A DNA stretch of 64,000 bases from Aristolochia californica. Its lineage: Eukaryota > Streptophyta > Magnoliopsida > Piperales > Aristolochiaceae. Location of the stretch: the NCBI GenBank assembly GCA_029961685.1, contig JARWKL010000016.1, positions 21,210,157-21,274,156 of the forward strand. Reading direction: 5' to 3'. Shown in pieces: positions 23,270-34,960 of this stretch. Each line of letters starts with the position of its first letter. Positions within the stretch are counted from its first letter, which is position 1. A program made the translations under genes and the position numbers. Under the pieces are notes generated by a model. The model ran no database searches. It was not told the DNA's origin and worked only from the letters and a program-made list of their open reading frames with translations.

Positions 23270-26200
23270 TAGAAATAGTGAATGGATAATTGATTCTGGT
23301 GCTACTGATCATGTGACTTTTGACAATCATCATGTTAAAAGTACGAAACCATCTGCACAACATATCGTATCTACAACAAATGGTACTCCATCTCACGTTA
23401 TTAGATAAGGTTCTATCACTTTCACTGAAAAATCTGAGTCTTGATTCTGTATTAGTTGTTCCAACCCTCAATCATAGTCTATTAGCAGTTGCTCAAATAA
23501 CTCGTACTCTGCATTGTATTATAGTTTTTTGGCCTAACCTTTGTGTTTTTAAGGACGTTTGAACTCAGAAGACAATTGGGTATGGTACTAGAAGGGGGAA
23601 ATTCTATTACCTTGATCTACAGCCAGAGAGTTTTCATCAGTTAGCCCAAGCGTTCTCAATTAAGAATAAATTTGCAAATTCTGACATTTGGTTATAGCAT
23701 AAACGGTTGGGTCATTCATCCTTTGGTTATTTAAATAAATTGTTTCCTACACTTTTTGCAAAATTATCTATTTAAGATTTTAAGTGTGATGTATGTGAAT
23801 TGGCGAAAAACCATCGTGTTCAATTCCAAATAAGCATGAATAGGAGTCCAGCACCCTTTATGATTATTCACTCTGATGTGTAGGGTCCAACAAATATAGC
23901 CTATCTTAGTGATAAACGGTGGTTTGTTTCTTTTATTGATGATCACACCCGTATGACTTGGATTTGTTTAATGAAGTCAAAAAGTGAAGTTAGTTCGTTG
24001 TTCAAACAATTTCACAGAATGATAGTCATTCAGTATCATTCTATAATACGAACTCTTCGAAGTGACAATGGTGGAGAATTTGTGAATCAAAGTTTTAAAG
24101 AATATCTAGATGATCATAGTATTACTCATCAAACTACTTGTCCGTACACCCCTCAACAAAATGGGGTTGCAGAGCGAAAGAACCACCACCTTCTTGAGGT
24201 TGTTCGTGCTTCCTTGTTTGAGGCTCATATGTCGGCTAGTTACTGGGGTGAAGCCATCACAGCTGCAGCTTACCTTATCAATTAAATACCCTCGAATGTG
24301 TTACAATTTAAGACTCCCTTGAGTGTTCTTCATAAAACTATCAGTTCACCTGCTATGCCGAATCTGCCACCTAAAGTTTTTGGGTGTGTAGCCTTTGTTC
24401 ACCTCCATAAGTCATTGAGACATAAATTGGAACCCTGAGCTCTCAAGTGTGTTTTTGTTGGTTATGCTTAATATCAGAAAGGTTATCATTGTTATCATCC
24501 TCCCTCTCACAAATTGTATCTCACTCTTGATGTGGTATTTCACGAAGAAAATATGTATTATTCTACTCCCAAGTCTTCAATACAGGAGGAGAAAATGATT
24601 GAATTGAAGACCCTTAATCATCATTTAGATATCTTGGATACTATAAGTGGTCAATATTCAGATTACAGTTGTGGACATCAAAATGATACAAATAAGCATG
24701 ATTCACAGGATGGAGAAAGACAAAACCAGATGGAAGTAATGTAACCAGAGTCTCAGTCGCCATCTTACCCCCTTAATAATGTACCAATGGATCATCAATT
24801 GCCTTCTGAGTCCGAGTCCATGTCTGAGCCTCAGGTAAGTTCCGAAACTCAACTAAGAGTGCTACCTCATCAAACCACAAGAGGAAAACCTAGAGTCAAT
24901 TATGAACCTCTTCTCACCTCTAAATCTTAGTATCCCATGCATAATTTTGTGTCTTATCATAGATTGTCAAAGGCAAATGAAGTATTTGTGAATCAATTAT
25001 CTGCTATATCTATTCCTAATAGTGTACAGGAAGCCTTGAAAGATCATAAATGGAAAGAAGCCATGAATGAATAAATGAGGTCCCTCCAAAAGAATTCAAC
25101 ATGGGAAGTGGTTGACCTACCTGTAGGAAAGAGACCAGTTGGATGTAGATGGGTATTTACCATTAAATATAAAGCCGATGGCACCATTGAAAAGTTCAAA
25201 GCAAGGCTTGTTGCCAAAGAATATACACAAACCTACAGGATCGATTATATGGAGACATTCACACCAGTGGCCAAAATCAACATTGTTCGGATTCTACTAT
25301 CTCTGGCTGTGAATCTTGACTGGCCCTTATATCAGTTTAATGTAAAAAATGCATTTTTGCACGGAGATATCCAATAAAAAGTATATATGGAATTACCTCC
25401 TGGATGTATTATGCAAAACAAAGGATGCAGACAAGTATGTAAACTGAGAAAATCCTTATATGGTTTGAAGCAGTCCCCGAGGGCGTGGTTTGGAAGGCTC
25501 ACAAAATTTATGAAATCTATCTGATACAAGCAAAGCAACTCAGATCATACTCTCTTCCTGAAAGATAACAAGGAGATCATCACAACTCTTATTGTATATG
25601 TTGATGATATGATAGTAACTGGGAATGATCTAGAAGAAAAGAAATCATTGCAAAGTAGTCTTGCTAGAGAATTTGAAATGAAAGATCTTGGCTACTTAAA
25701 ATATTTTCTTGGTATTGAAGTGTCCAGATCCAAGGAATAAATTTTTCTATCTCAACGAAAATATGTTTTAGATTTATTGAAGGAAACTGGTATGAGAGCA
25801 TGTAGTCCAGTCAGTACTCCTATGGAAGAAAATCTGAAACTAGAAACACATTCAGATCAAGTCCCTGCTAACAAGGAGCGTTATCAGAGACTAGTTGAGA
25901 GGTTAATGTATCTTGCACATACCAGACCAAACTTATCTTATGTACTAAGTGTGGTTAGTCAATTTATGCACTCTCTAAGTGAAGAACATATGAATGCCAT
26001 CAATCGTATCTTGCGCTACTTGAAATCATCTCCAGCGAAAGGAATTTTATTTAAAAAGGGAGGTGACTTGAAAATTGAAGGTTATACCGATGCCGATTGG
26101 GCTGGGTCAATAGAAGATCGACGGTCTACATCTGGATACTTTATATTTGTAGGTGGAAATTTGGTCACTTGGAGAAGTAAGAAACAAGAGGTGGTGGCTA

Positions 26201-26530
26201 GATTGTCAGCTGAAGCCGAATACAGGGGAATGACCAAGGCAATATGTGAATTATTATGGATAAAAAATATGATACAAGAACTACATATTGAGCAGACAAG
26301 TCCTATGAAATTATATTGTGACAATAAGGCAGCATGCGATATTGCCCACAACCCAGTCTAGCATGATAGAACTAAACATGTTGAAGTTGATAGACACTTT
26401 ATTAAAGAAAAGTTAGAAGCAAGAATCATTGAAGTCCCTCATGTTCGATCTGAAGATCAGCTTGCCGATGTGCTAACCAAAGCAGTGTCTTACCTAGCTT
26501 TTAACAACTATCTTGACAAGTTGGGCATGA
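23270..26530 (+). pseudogene. copia pol remnant (protease, integrase, reverse transcriptase, RNase H)
   Basis: Protease active site DSGATDH lies at 23291-23311, GAG-pre-integrase near 23,690-23,850, and the integrase core near 23,950-24,290 (SDNGGEF; QQNGVAERKN). Reverse transcriptase runs from about 25,050 (KNSTWEVVDLP; VKNAFLHGD) with the catalytic YVDD at 25597-25608. RNase H follows with YTDADWAGS and CDNKAA, ending near 26,530. At least eight in-frame stops interrupt the frame, so no polyprotein can be made. Confidence 0.87.
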
Positions 26531-26560
26531 GTGATATCTATGCACCAACTTGAGGGGGAG

Positions 26561-26738
26561 TGTTAAGATTCACTATGAGATTTCTTCCCTTAAGGAGAAA
26601 TCATGTAAATATTCTGTAAATCCGATGATTGGGTAATCCCGTTAATCACTCAAATTCTTCCATGTATATTATGTAAAACGACTATTTAAGCTGATGATGT
26701 GAATGAGAAAGATTGTAATTGAAGTGTTATTTTTTACT
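26561..26738 (+). repeat. 3' LTR of first copia element
   Basis: 178 bp matching 21358-21539 and preceded directly by a purine tract. It is followed by the AAGAC target-site copy at 26739-26743. Confidence 0.92.
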
Positions 26739-26743
26739 AAGAC

Positions 26744-27300
26744 TTGCTAAAGGAAGATGAAGTAGATCACTTCTTTCATAGGAGGGAAGGGAAGACCCAT
26801 GCATCTTTGCCCATTGCCCCTTTATTCAAGTTTTGCTTTTTCTTTCATGTAATAGGGGGGTCTTGATAGAGACTAAGCAATGTAAACTCTTCTTAGTGAT
26901 AATGTTATTTTGTTGTAACTTATAAATACCTGAATTGATGAATGTATAACATCAAGAAATTATTCATTTTCTTATTCAATAGTTTCCATATCAAGGGGGG
27001 AGGGGGGTCTTACCCTATAAAAATTTTCGTCTAGTATAAAAACAATGCTAATTAATTTCTTTCTCTAACAAAAATAAAAAGGTATGGGGGTTTGAGAAGT
27101 GAGGACTGACGTTTTTATGTGGGCAAGTATAAAGGTTGTGTTTTTTATGTCACGTATATACTCCTGTCATTATTTTTAATGTAAGTAGCACTCTTTTCTT
27201 TCAATATGTCTTTAGAGTAGAAGATTAGGGTAAAATAGTAACTCTTGCTTGAACCTCTTTCTCTAACCCTACTTTGGGATATTTTTTCGAAAGAAAAAGG
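26744..27300. other. intergenic region before the EF2 leader
   Basis: About 560 bp. It includes G-rich runs near 26,995-27,008 and a stretch near 26,920-26,990 that looks like an LTR promoter relic (TATAAATACC followed by TTATTCATTTTC), not confirmed. TATAAA at 27128-27133 and a partial telo-box AACCCTA at 27265-27271 (a motif known from translation-gene promoters) could serve EF2. Confidence 0.35.
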
Positions 27301-27481
27301 GGTGACGTCTTCCATTCCACGAATATTCTAAAATTAACGGGTGAGATCAGTTTGATCGGACGAAGGACACATATCAAACTCGCTTATCAGGTATTTCTCT
27401 CCTCTCGTTTCTCTCGGTCTTCGCTCACAAACGCAGAGGTCCTGAGAGCTGAGCGGCGCATCTCTTCTACGGGTCTCTGCG

Positions 27482-28846
27482 GTAAGATAGCGTGGATCTA
27501 CTGAATCTTCTACGTCTATGCATGCTTGTTGTTGCTTTCTTTCCTTCATCTCTCGTTTCGTTTATCTGTCTGAGATCATCTTCGTTTGTTTTCCGGATTG
27601 ATTACCTTGATCGGGCATCTTTTCATTCAAATCTCGCTACTAAGATGTAGTTCCTCCTGCCACTCTGAGCCTCAATCTAGCTATCCTTCTCTGTCCTCTT
27701 TAGATGTATTTCATGCTGTTCCTAGCTGACCTCGTTTGCATAGCTCGCGAAGCAAGATCTCGTCCTGTTTTTCTCCGACGTTATGTCTTTCCTACATATT
27801 TACCGGCGAATGCTAAAAATAGATCTTTAATCCTTTGCCTTATTTCGCGTTTTACTCTTCTGTTTTTCGTTATTGCAAAATAGTTTACGGAAATACGAAA
27901 GATATGGTCTTTTAATTGTCCTGCTTTAGGCAGTGGACGAATACGATTTCTTCTTCTTTTCTTATGCTATTTAATAATCATTAATGAGAATAGCAGTATT
28001 CTTAGTCGTGATATGTTGTAGTTGTTATCTCTTTTTTTCTTTCTTTATGTGAATCTGTTTTTTGAGTTTAGTAAAAAGTGTTCTCAAAAGCACTTCTAGG
28101 ATAGTTATTCTCCATTTATCTGGATTTATTGTAGTTTAGCTACCTTTTGTGTTTAAGAGTATATGTTACAATTGTATATGATAATTCTTCAAAGTTTTCT
28201 TCGTTCCTGCATATTTTTATTTTATCAGGTTGAATCATTAGTTTTCTTGCTACCTTTGCTAGGTTTCCTTCTATGTCTGTTTATATGTGAATGATCATGT
28301 AACCGCAATCTCATCCTGGTTCTGGAGAAGTTGACATTTTTCAGTTCTGTCTTTGAGTGCTTTTGTTTGTTTTCTGGCTAATCAGGCCTCAAAATTGGGT
28401 GAAATTTCGCGGTTGGTGAATGGTGCACAAGAACATACACTTGGCGAGGTTGCCACTTCTATGTTAGCATATGCAATTGAAATTATTCATGGCCAAAGTG
28501 GCTTTGATGCTTAGTGTTCTGTATTCCATTTTTAAAACTGTTATTATTGAGTTGGTTTCTTCCTTTTTATTACTTGTACAGAATCAAAGGAGATTTTTCT
28601 TTTGTAGTTGATTTCTTCTTACCTCAGATGACGTATCATGTTTGGAACGAATAATTATCATAGTTGATTTTACTCTGTGAATCTTCTTGCGTCTTATTTC
28701 TTAGGCAATTTTCTCAGATTTTGTTGTGGTTTAATTATTATTTTGTTTAGTTAGTTGGGATGCTTATAAATAATGGTAGATCTTGTTGTAGGTTAATTGT
28801 TCTCGAGTTGTGTGCATGTCACTCATTTTTATAATTATTGTTGCAG
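27482..28846 (+). other. intron in the 5' UTR of EF2
   Basis: Donor CTGCG/GTAAGA at 27482 and acceptor TTGCAG at 28841-28846 bracket a T-rich 1365-bp intron. The short exon that follows, 28847-28907, carries the EF2 ATG at its very end. Leader introns are common in plant translation-factor genes and can raise expression. The transcription start upstream is not fixed. Confidence 0.6.
28386..28514 (+). pseudogene. orphan coding-like exon in the EF2 leader intron
   Basis: Right after an AATCAG acceptor-like site, an open frame of 42 codons reads ASKLGEISRLVNGAQEHT and onward to a TAG stop at 28512-28514. Its composition is protein-like (amphipathic, AYAIEIIHGQSGFDA at the end), unlike the T-rich intron around it. 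It has no start codon of its own near the 5' end. I do not recognise the family. It could be the last exon of a captured gene fragment or an alternative first-intron exon. Confidence 0.4.
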
Positions 28847-28904
28847 AATTTTAAACAAAGCTTGTGCTTAGTACTATTTGTTGGAAGCTCTATAGCCAGT
28901 CAAG

Positions 28905-31900
28905 ATGGTGAGTTGTTATGCTTTTGTTTACTAGTACATCTTCTTTGTTATTTTTTTTTAATGTGTCCGTGTACTAATTGTCAAAGGAATTTGATGTCTG
29001 CAGGTGAAGTTTACAGCAGAAGAGCTTCGTAGGATCATGGACTTGAAGCACAATATAAGAAATATGTCAGTTATTGCTCATGTGGATCATGGTATGACAA
29101 TTTACTTTTTATTTAACATTTGCCAATTTTATTTTGAAATTTGATATTTTTTTATTTATATATATATTTTTTAACTTTGAGCATATTGATTGATGTTTCC
29201 TTTAACTGTGAGTTAGGTTATTGGATAGCCTGACTTCTTTTCATAATATTTTCAGATTGGTTTCATGTGCTTTTTCTCCAAATGGATGTGATGTGTTATG
29301 TTGTTTTCTCTTGTTCTTCTTCCAAGTGTTGCATAAAAATATTTATTATTCATAAGTTTAGTTTTCCAAGTGCATTTTCCTCCTTTTCTTTTTTTTTGTA
29401 AAATTTCATGGTAATTTGTCCAACAAGATAGTGATCCAGTTTGGCATTGACCAATTTTATTTTAATTTTTCAATTTTTTCCTTCTTGCTCTCTCATGCTG
29501 TTTTATGTACCACTAAGTAGTATATGCTCAGAAAGTTAGCAATTCTTGCTCTTCTCAAGTTAAAATATTGCCCTTAGATGCTGGTGTGGTACTAAACTTG
29601 TGTTCTTGGTTTCTATAGGTAAGTCTACACTTACTGATTCACTTGTAGCTGCTGCTGGAATCATTGCGCAAGAGGTTGCTGGTGATGTGCGGATGACTGA
29701 CACGCGTGCAGATGAAGCAGAGCGAGGCATCACTATAAAATCTACTGGAATCTCTCTATACTATGAGATGAATGATGCTTCCTTGAAAGACTATAAAGGG
29801 GAGCGAAGTGGCAATGAGTATTTAATTAACTTGATCGATTCACCTGGGCATGTTGATTTTTCCTCCGAAGTTACTGCTGCACTTCGTATAACTGATGGTG
29901 CATTGGTCGTGGTTGATTGTATCGAAGGTGTTTGTGTCCAAACTGAAACTGTCCTTCGTCAGGCACTTGGTGAAAGGATTAGGCCTGTTTTGACTGTGAA
30001 CAAGATGGACCGTTGCTTTCTGGAGCTGAAAGTTGAAGGCGAAGAAGCTTACCAAACTTTCTCAAGGGTGATTGAGAATGCCAATGTCATAATGGCAACC
30101 TATGAAGACCCACTTCTTGGTGATTGTCAGGTCTACCCTGAGAAAGGAACTGTAGCTTTCTCTGCTGGGCTCCATGGTTGGGCTTTTACCTTAACCAATT
30201 TTGCTAAGATGTATGCATCGAAGTTTGGAGTTGATGAGTCTAAGATGATGGAAAGACTTTGGGGTGAAAATTATTTTGATCCTGCCACAAAGAAGTGGAC
30301 AACCAAAAATACTGGTACTCCAACATGTAAGCGTGGGTTTGTCCAGTTCTGCTATGAGCCAATTAAACAAATCATCAATACTTGCATGAACGACCAGAAG
30401 GATAAGCTCTGGCCCATGTTAGCAAAGCTTGGTGTGACCATGAAATCTGATGAGAAAGAGCTGATGGGGAAACCATTGATGAAAAGAGTGATGCAGACAT
30501 GGCTACCTGCCAATGATGCACTTCTTGAAATGATGATCTTTCACCTCCCTTCTCCTTCAAAGGCTCAGAGATACAGAGTTGAAAACCTGTATGAGGGTCC
30601 GCTGGATGACCAATATGCCAATGCCATCAGAAACTGTGATCCTGATGGTCCACTTATGCTTTATGTTTCTAAGATGATTCCTGCCTCTGATAAAGGTCGA
30701 TTTTTTGCCTTTGGGCGTGTCTTTGCTGGTAAGGTCTGCACTGGTATGAAGGTCAGAATTATGGGTCCAAACTATGTTCCTGGACAGAAGAAAGATCTAT
30801 ATGTGAAGAATGTCCAGAGAACTGTCATTTGGATGGGGAAAAAGCAGGAGTCTGTTGAAGATGTTCCTTGTGGAAATACAGTTGCTTTGGTTGGATTGGA
30901 TCAGTTCATTACCAAAAATGCTACTTTGACTGGTGAGAAAGAAGTTGATGCTCACCCAATTCGAGCCATGAAGTTCTCTGTGTCCCCTGTTGTACGTGTT
31001 GCTGTACAATGCAAAGTTGCTTCAGATCTCCCCAAGCTTGTTGAAGGTTTGAAACGGCTGTCCAAGTCAGATCCTATGGTTGTTTGTACAATTGAAGAGA
31101 GTGGTGAACATATTGTAGCAGGTAGTTTTTGTTTTTTTCTTTAAGCCTTTTGTTCATGATAGTTTTATCGTAGTTCCCATTTATCAAATTGCTCATCTCT
31201 AATAATTGCAGGAGCTGGAGAACTCCATCTTGAGATCTGCCTCAAGGATTTGCAAGATGACTTCATGGGTGGAGCTGAAATCATTGTTTCTCCTCCAGTT
31301 GTTTCATTCCGAGAGACTGTTCTTGAGAAGTCATGCCGTACTGTAATGAGCAAGTCTCCTAACAAACACAATCGGCTTTATATGGAAGCTAGGCCAATGG
31401 AAGAAGGGTTAGCTGAGGCCATTGATGAGGGGAGAATTGGTCCAAGAGATGATCCAAAGAACCGTGCCAAGATTCTTTCTGAGGAATTTGGTTGGGACAA
31501 GGACCTAGCAAGGAAGATTTGGTGTTTTGGGCCAGAAACCACCGGACCTAACATGGTGGTTGATGTATGTAAGGGAGTACAGTACCTCAATGAAATCAAG
31601 GATTCTGTTGTTGCAGGGTTTCAGTGGGCATCAAAGGAAGGTGCCCTTGCTGAGGAGAATATGCGTGCTATATGCTTTGAAGTCTGTGATGTGGTTCTCC
31701 ATGCTGATGCAATTCACAGAGGTGGTGGTCAGGTTATTCCAACTGCAAGAAGGGTTATATATGCCTCCCAGTTGACTGCTAAGCCCAGGTTACTGGAGCC
31801 TGTCTATCTTGTGGAGATTCAGGCACCAGAACAGGCCCTTGGTGGCATCTATGGTGTTCTGAATCAGAAGCGAGGCCATGTATTTGAAGAATTACAGAGG

Positions 31901-32149
31901 CCTGGAACTCCACTTTACAACATCAAGGCATATCTTCCAGTTATTGCGTCGTTTGGGTTCTCAACTGACCTAAGAGCTGCCACTTCCGGCCAGGCTTTTC
32001 CTCAGTGTGTGTTTGATCACTGGGAAATGATGTCGTCCGATCCTATGGACCCAACTTCTCAGGCGGGGCTGTTGGTTGCTGAGATTAGGAAGAGGAAGGG
32101 TTTGAAGGAGCAAATGACTCCTTTAACCGAGTTCGAAGACAAGCTGTGA
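28905..32149 (+). CDS. eukaryotic elongation factor 2 (EF-2)
   Basis: Exons: 28905-28907 (the ATG alone), 29004-29091, 29619-31121 and 31212-32149, giving 843 aa, the standard plant length. This GTPase translocates the ribosome during translation elongation in the cytosol. Visible: G1 AHVDHGKS (26-33), switch I with RMTDTR holding Thr57 (position of the EF2-kinase site in animals), G3 DSPGH (104-108), G4 NKMD (158-161). The C-terminal domain has [11 protein letters not shown] with His700, the residue converted to diphthamide. The C-terminus ends FEDKL. An intron directly follows the ATG, so the rest of the protein starts in the next exon with [13 protein letters not shown]. No defect seen. 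Confidence 0.97.
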
Positions 32150-33278
32150 GTGTGCCCTGGCCACAGCATTTTTATTTGAAACAAACGGTCTGTTGTGAAT
32201 TTTGTTTACGTGTCTGTGCTTTTTATTCTCATGTGGAGACATTTGAACTTTAGTATTGAGCTACTTTTGTTGCAGAGCTGTTTTTACAGTCGGTGATGGG
32301 TTAGTATTGATGGATTTAGTGACTCTATGCTGTCGTTGAATGATAGATCTGTTATATCTTATTCTCAATTTGTTTGATATTTTGCCTCAGATGATGTGAT
32401 GCTGTTATTATTGTTATACTTTTTGACTGAGCCGTCTAATGTTGTTTTTGACGCTTTGAAAGTCCGGTAATGTTGTCTTATTCTTTGGTAAAATATTGGT
32501 TAGACCATGCTCTCTGAAGTGGGATTGGCGTTACGTCATCTTAAAATATTAGACTTTAATTTACATGTTTTATTAAGTTTAGCTTTTTTTGTTGATTAGA
32601 TTCATTTCTTTGTTACATCAGATATGTTTATGATATTGACCTATTCATATTTTCTAGGTTAATACATTTTTTTTTCTCTTGCGAAACATATCCCACGAAA
32701 AACTACATTTATACCTCGAAAATCATTTATATATTTAGTTAATTATATATCAAAATAATTTTTTTTAATTTTTTTTAAGCCCATCTTAGATGATCATTGG
32801 ATCAGTCAGCGAGTCATCCTAACTCACCCGATACCATTAGGGTTTTTGGGACCCCAAGTCTTAAAACTTTGTATAAAGCGAAAAGGATACACTTGAACTT
32901 TCAATTTTGTCTCGGATATTTGTTCCGGGGTCAGGTTTGGATTTTGAAAACGCATTTGATATGCAAATATCACACAGATGATATGCGTTATATCCACTCT
33001 AAAGGTCATACCAATTCATTAAGACCCGTGTTAAGTATTTCACTTTTTCTACGAATCGCTGAGTGTGTTTAGTTTAATCCGGCAACATAGAGAGCGAAGC
33101 TGAGTTACTACTCGTCGTATTAACCCTCAATGGTTAAAGGAGGATACAAGATTGATACACAGTAAATTACTCGAAATTTTGGACCAATCGGCTTGTTTCA
33201 GGCAAGTTATTTATCTCACATTCTGGCATTCCGAGTTCAAACCCAGTACTGAGTTACAGAAATACTGAAGTAGGGACT
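32150..33278. other. EF2 3' flank, AT-rich
   Basis: The first 300 bases or so should be EF2 3' UTR. The rest is AT-rich with poly-T runs near 32,660-32,780 and no gene I can support. Confidence 0.55.
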
Positions 33279-33855
33279 CAACTTTGTTTGAATTGGACTA
33301 AAAACCCTTAAACACTAATTCCAGAACTTAATACTTTAAAAGCCCAAAACCCTAAACCATAATTCCAAACCCAAAATCTAAAAAACCCTAGAGCTTAAAA
33401 ACACAAAACCCCCAAAATCTTAAAAACCATAAACCCCCTAAAACTTAAAAATCCTAATCCCTAAAATACCCTAAACCCTAAACCCGAAACACAAACCATA
33501 AAAAAAATACCATGTGGTGGATATGTATAATACCCAAATCTCTTCACCACATGGCAAAAACATTTTATAGAACTTCAAAAATTCTCAACAACATTCTCAC
33601 ACATTTCAAAATTAATTAAATTATTTTCACTAATGCATATGCAAGAAACGATGAAAACACATACACATCAAATCCAAATTCACCGAAGACCCCTAGTAGA
33701 GCCCCATATAACTTCGCAGACACTATGAACTGTACCTCGTCAGTGATGGGGGTCGGGTTTCGTTGGCTAATGGACGCCCTTGTAGGCGACTCAACCTTGT
33801 TTGAATTGGACTAAAAACCCTAAACACTAATTCCAGAACTTAATACAGACCCACC

Positions 33856-33886
<31 letters not shown>

Positions 33887-34232
33887 CCCCCCCAAAAAAA
33901 AAACCTAAAAAACCCTAGAGCTTAAAAATACAAAACCTTAAAAACCATAAACCCCCTAAACCTTAAAAATCCTAATCCCTAAAATACCCTAAACCCTTAG
34001 CCTAAACCCTAAACCCGAAACACAAACCATAAAAAAAAAACTAAACCATCAAACCCTAAACCTTATCACCTACTAAACTCTAAACCCTAAACACTAATTC
34101 CAGGACTTAATATATTAAAAGCCCTAAACCCTACACCCTAATTCCAAACCCTAAACCCCCTAAACCTTAAAAACCCTAATCCCTAAAATACCCTAAATCC
34201 TAAACCCTAAACCCTAATTATTGGACCCTTAA
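33279..34232 (+). repeat. degenerate interstitial telomere-like array in higher-order units
   Basis: Many CCCTAAA and near-CCCTAAA heptamers (the plant telomere repeat) are interspersed with a longer unit. That unit contains AACACTAATTCCAG, TTAATA, AAAAGCCC and CCTAATCCCTAAAATACCC. It appears three times, starting near 33,305, 33,815 and 34,085. Units 1 and 2 are separated by about 300 bp of unrelated DNA (about 33,490-33,785) holding a 10-bp inverted repeat (33510-33519 with 33545-33554). It is too degenerate to be a functional chromosome end. Confidence 0.8.
33857..33893 (+). repeat. homopolymer C tract
   Basis: Twenty-nine consecutive C residues, one A, then seven more C, embedded in the telomere-like array. 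A shorter run of 16 C lies at 35155-35170. Long C tracts are error-prone in assembly, so the exact length is uncertain. Confidence 0.85.
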
Positions 34233-34549
34233 ATATCGAGCAGCAAATCCTAAAAATAATCCATACACGAATCAAGAATTTAGACTATAAACCGTAACCC
34301 TAAATCCCAAAATAATGCACAAATAACCCCCAATTATGCACTGAAAATAAATTTAAATCAAATAAAACACTAATTTAATGAAAACAAATTAGGGTTTTAG
34401 GCATGCCTTCTGAAATTCGGGGAAATCCGAAGCTGAAGGGTGAAATCAATGCCTAATCGAAGTAGATATTAAGCAATCGATGCCCAAATGTCCAAAATCG
34501 AAGAAAATTGAAATGGAAATGGAGAAATCGAACGAAATTGGAAGGTATT

Positions 34550-34960
34550 TTCGGGGGAAAGGAGACTAACCAGAGAGAGAAGGGAGTGGGAGGCCAAAAG
34601 GGAGAAGAGAGGGAGAAGACAGAGAAGAAAGGGAGGTCGGGAGGGAATAGAGAGAGAGAAGCGAGAGAGAGTGAGTCCGAGAGAAGAGAGGGAGTCACGG
34701 AGACTAGAGAGGGGGTGCGAGAGAGAGGGCGAGGCCGAAAGAAGACCGAGTGTTGAGGCTGGAGACGAGAGGGAACTGAGATGATGGCCGAAGACGAAGG
34801 ACAAGATCAACGTCGGGGGCGCAGGGAGACGAAGGACGAGATCAACGTCGAGGGGCGCAGGGAGACAAGAGAGGGAAAGGAGTGCGGGAGAGAGGAAGAA
34901 AAAAGAAAAATGACGACACGCAATGGGGGGGAGGGGTGCGAGGAGAGAGAGGGAAAAATT
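34550..34960 (+). repeat. purine-rich (GA/GGA) low-complexity block with a 35-bp tandem duplication
   Basis: About 400 bases almost without pyrimidines on the plus strand, in irregular GAGAGAG and GGGAG patterns. Within it a 35-bp unit beginning GACGAAGGACAAGATCAACG is repeated once (34793-34827 and 34828-34863). Open frames on both strands here are products of base composition. Confidence 0.7.

Larger units (their letters stand above)
21358..26738 (+). mobile_element. Ty1/copia LTR retrotransposon, decayed
   Basis: A complete structural element of 5381 bp, flanked by a 5-bp direct duplication AAGAC (21353-21357 and 26739-26743). Order: 5' LTR 21358-21539; primer-binding site TGGTATAAGAGC at 21540-21551, close to the TGGTATCAGAGC that pairs with initiator Met-tRNA; gag; protease; integrase; reverse transcriptase; RNase H; polypurine tract GAGGGGGAG at 26552-26560; 3' LTR 26561-26738. 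Integrase before reverse transcriptase places it in Ty1/copia. By eye the LTRs differ at about 13 positions plus a 4-base indel over about 178 bases, so the insertion is not recent. Many in-frame stops make it non-autonomous. Confidence 0.95.

Noticed and set aside
26920..27000. LTR promoter relic next to the EF2 gene
   Set aside because: TATAAATACC and the T-rich tail resemble an LTR, but no borders, partner or duplication were found.
33279..34232. True chromosome end (telomere)
   Set aside because: Repeats are degenerate, interrupted and followed by 30 kb of genes and transposons.
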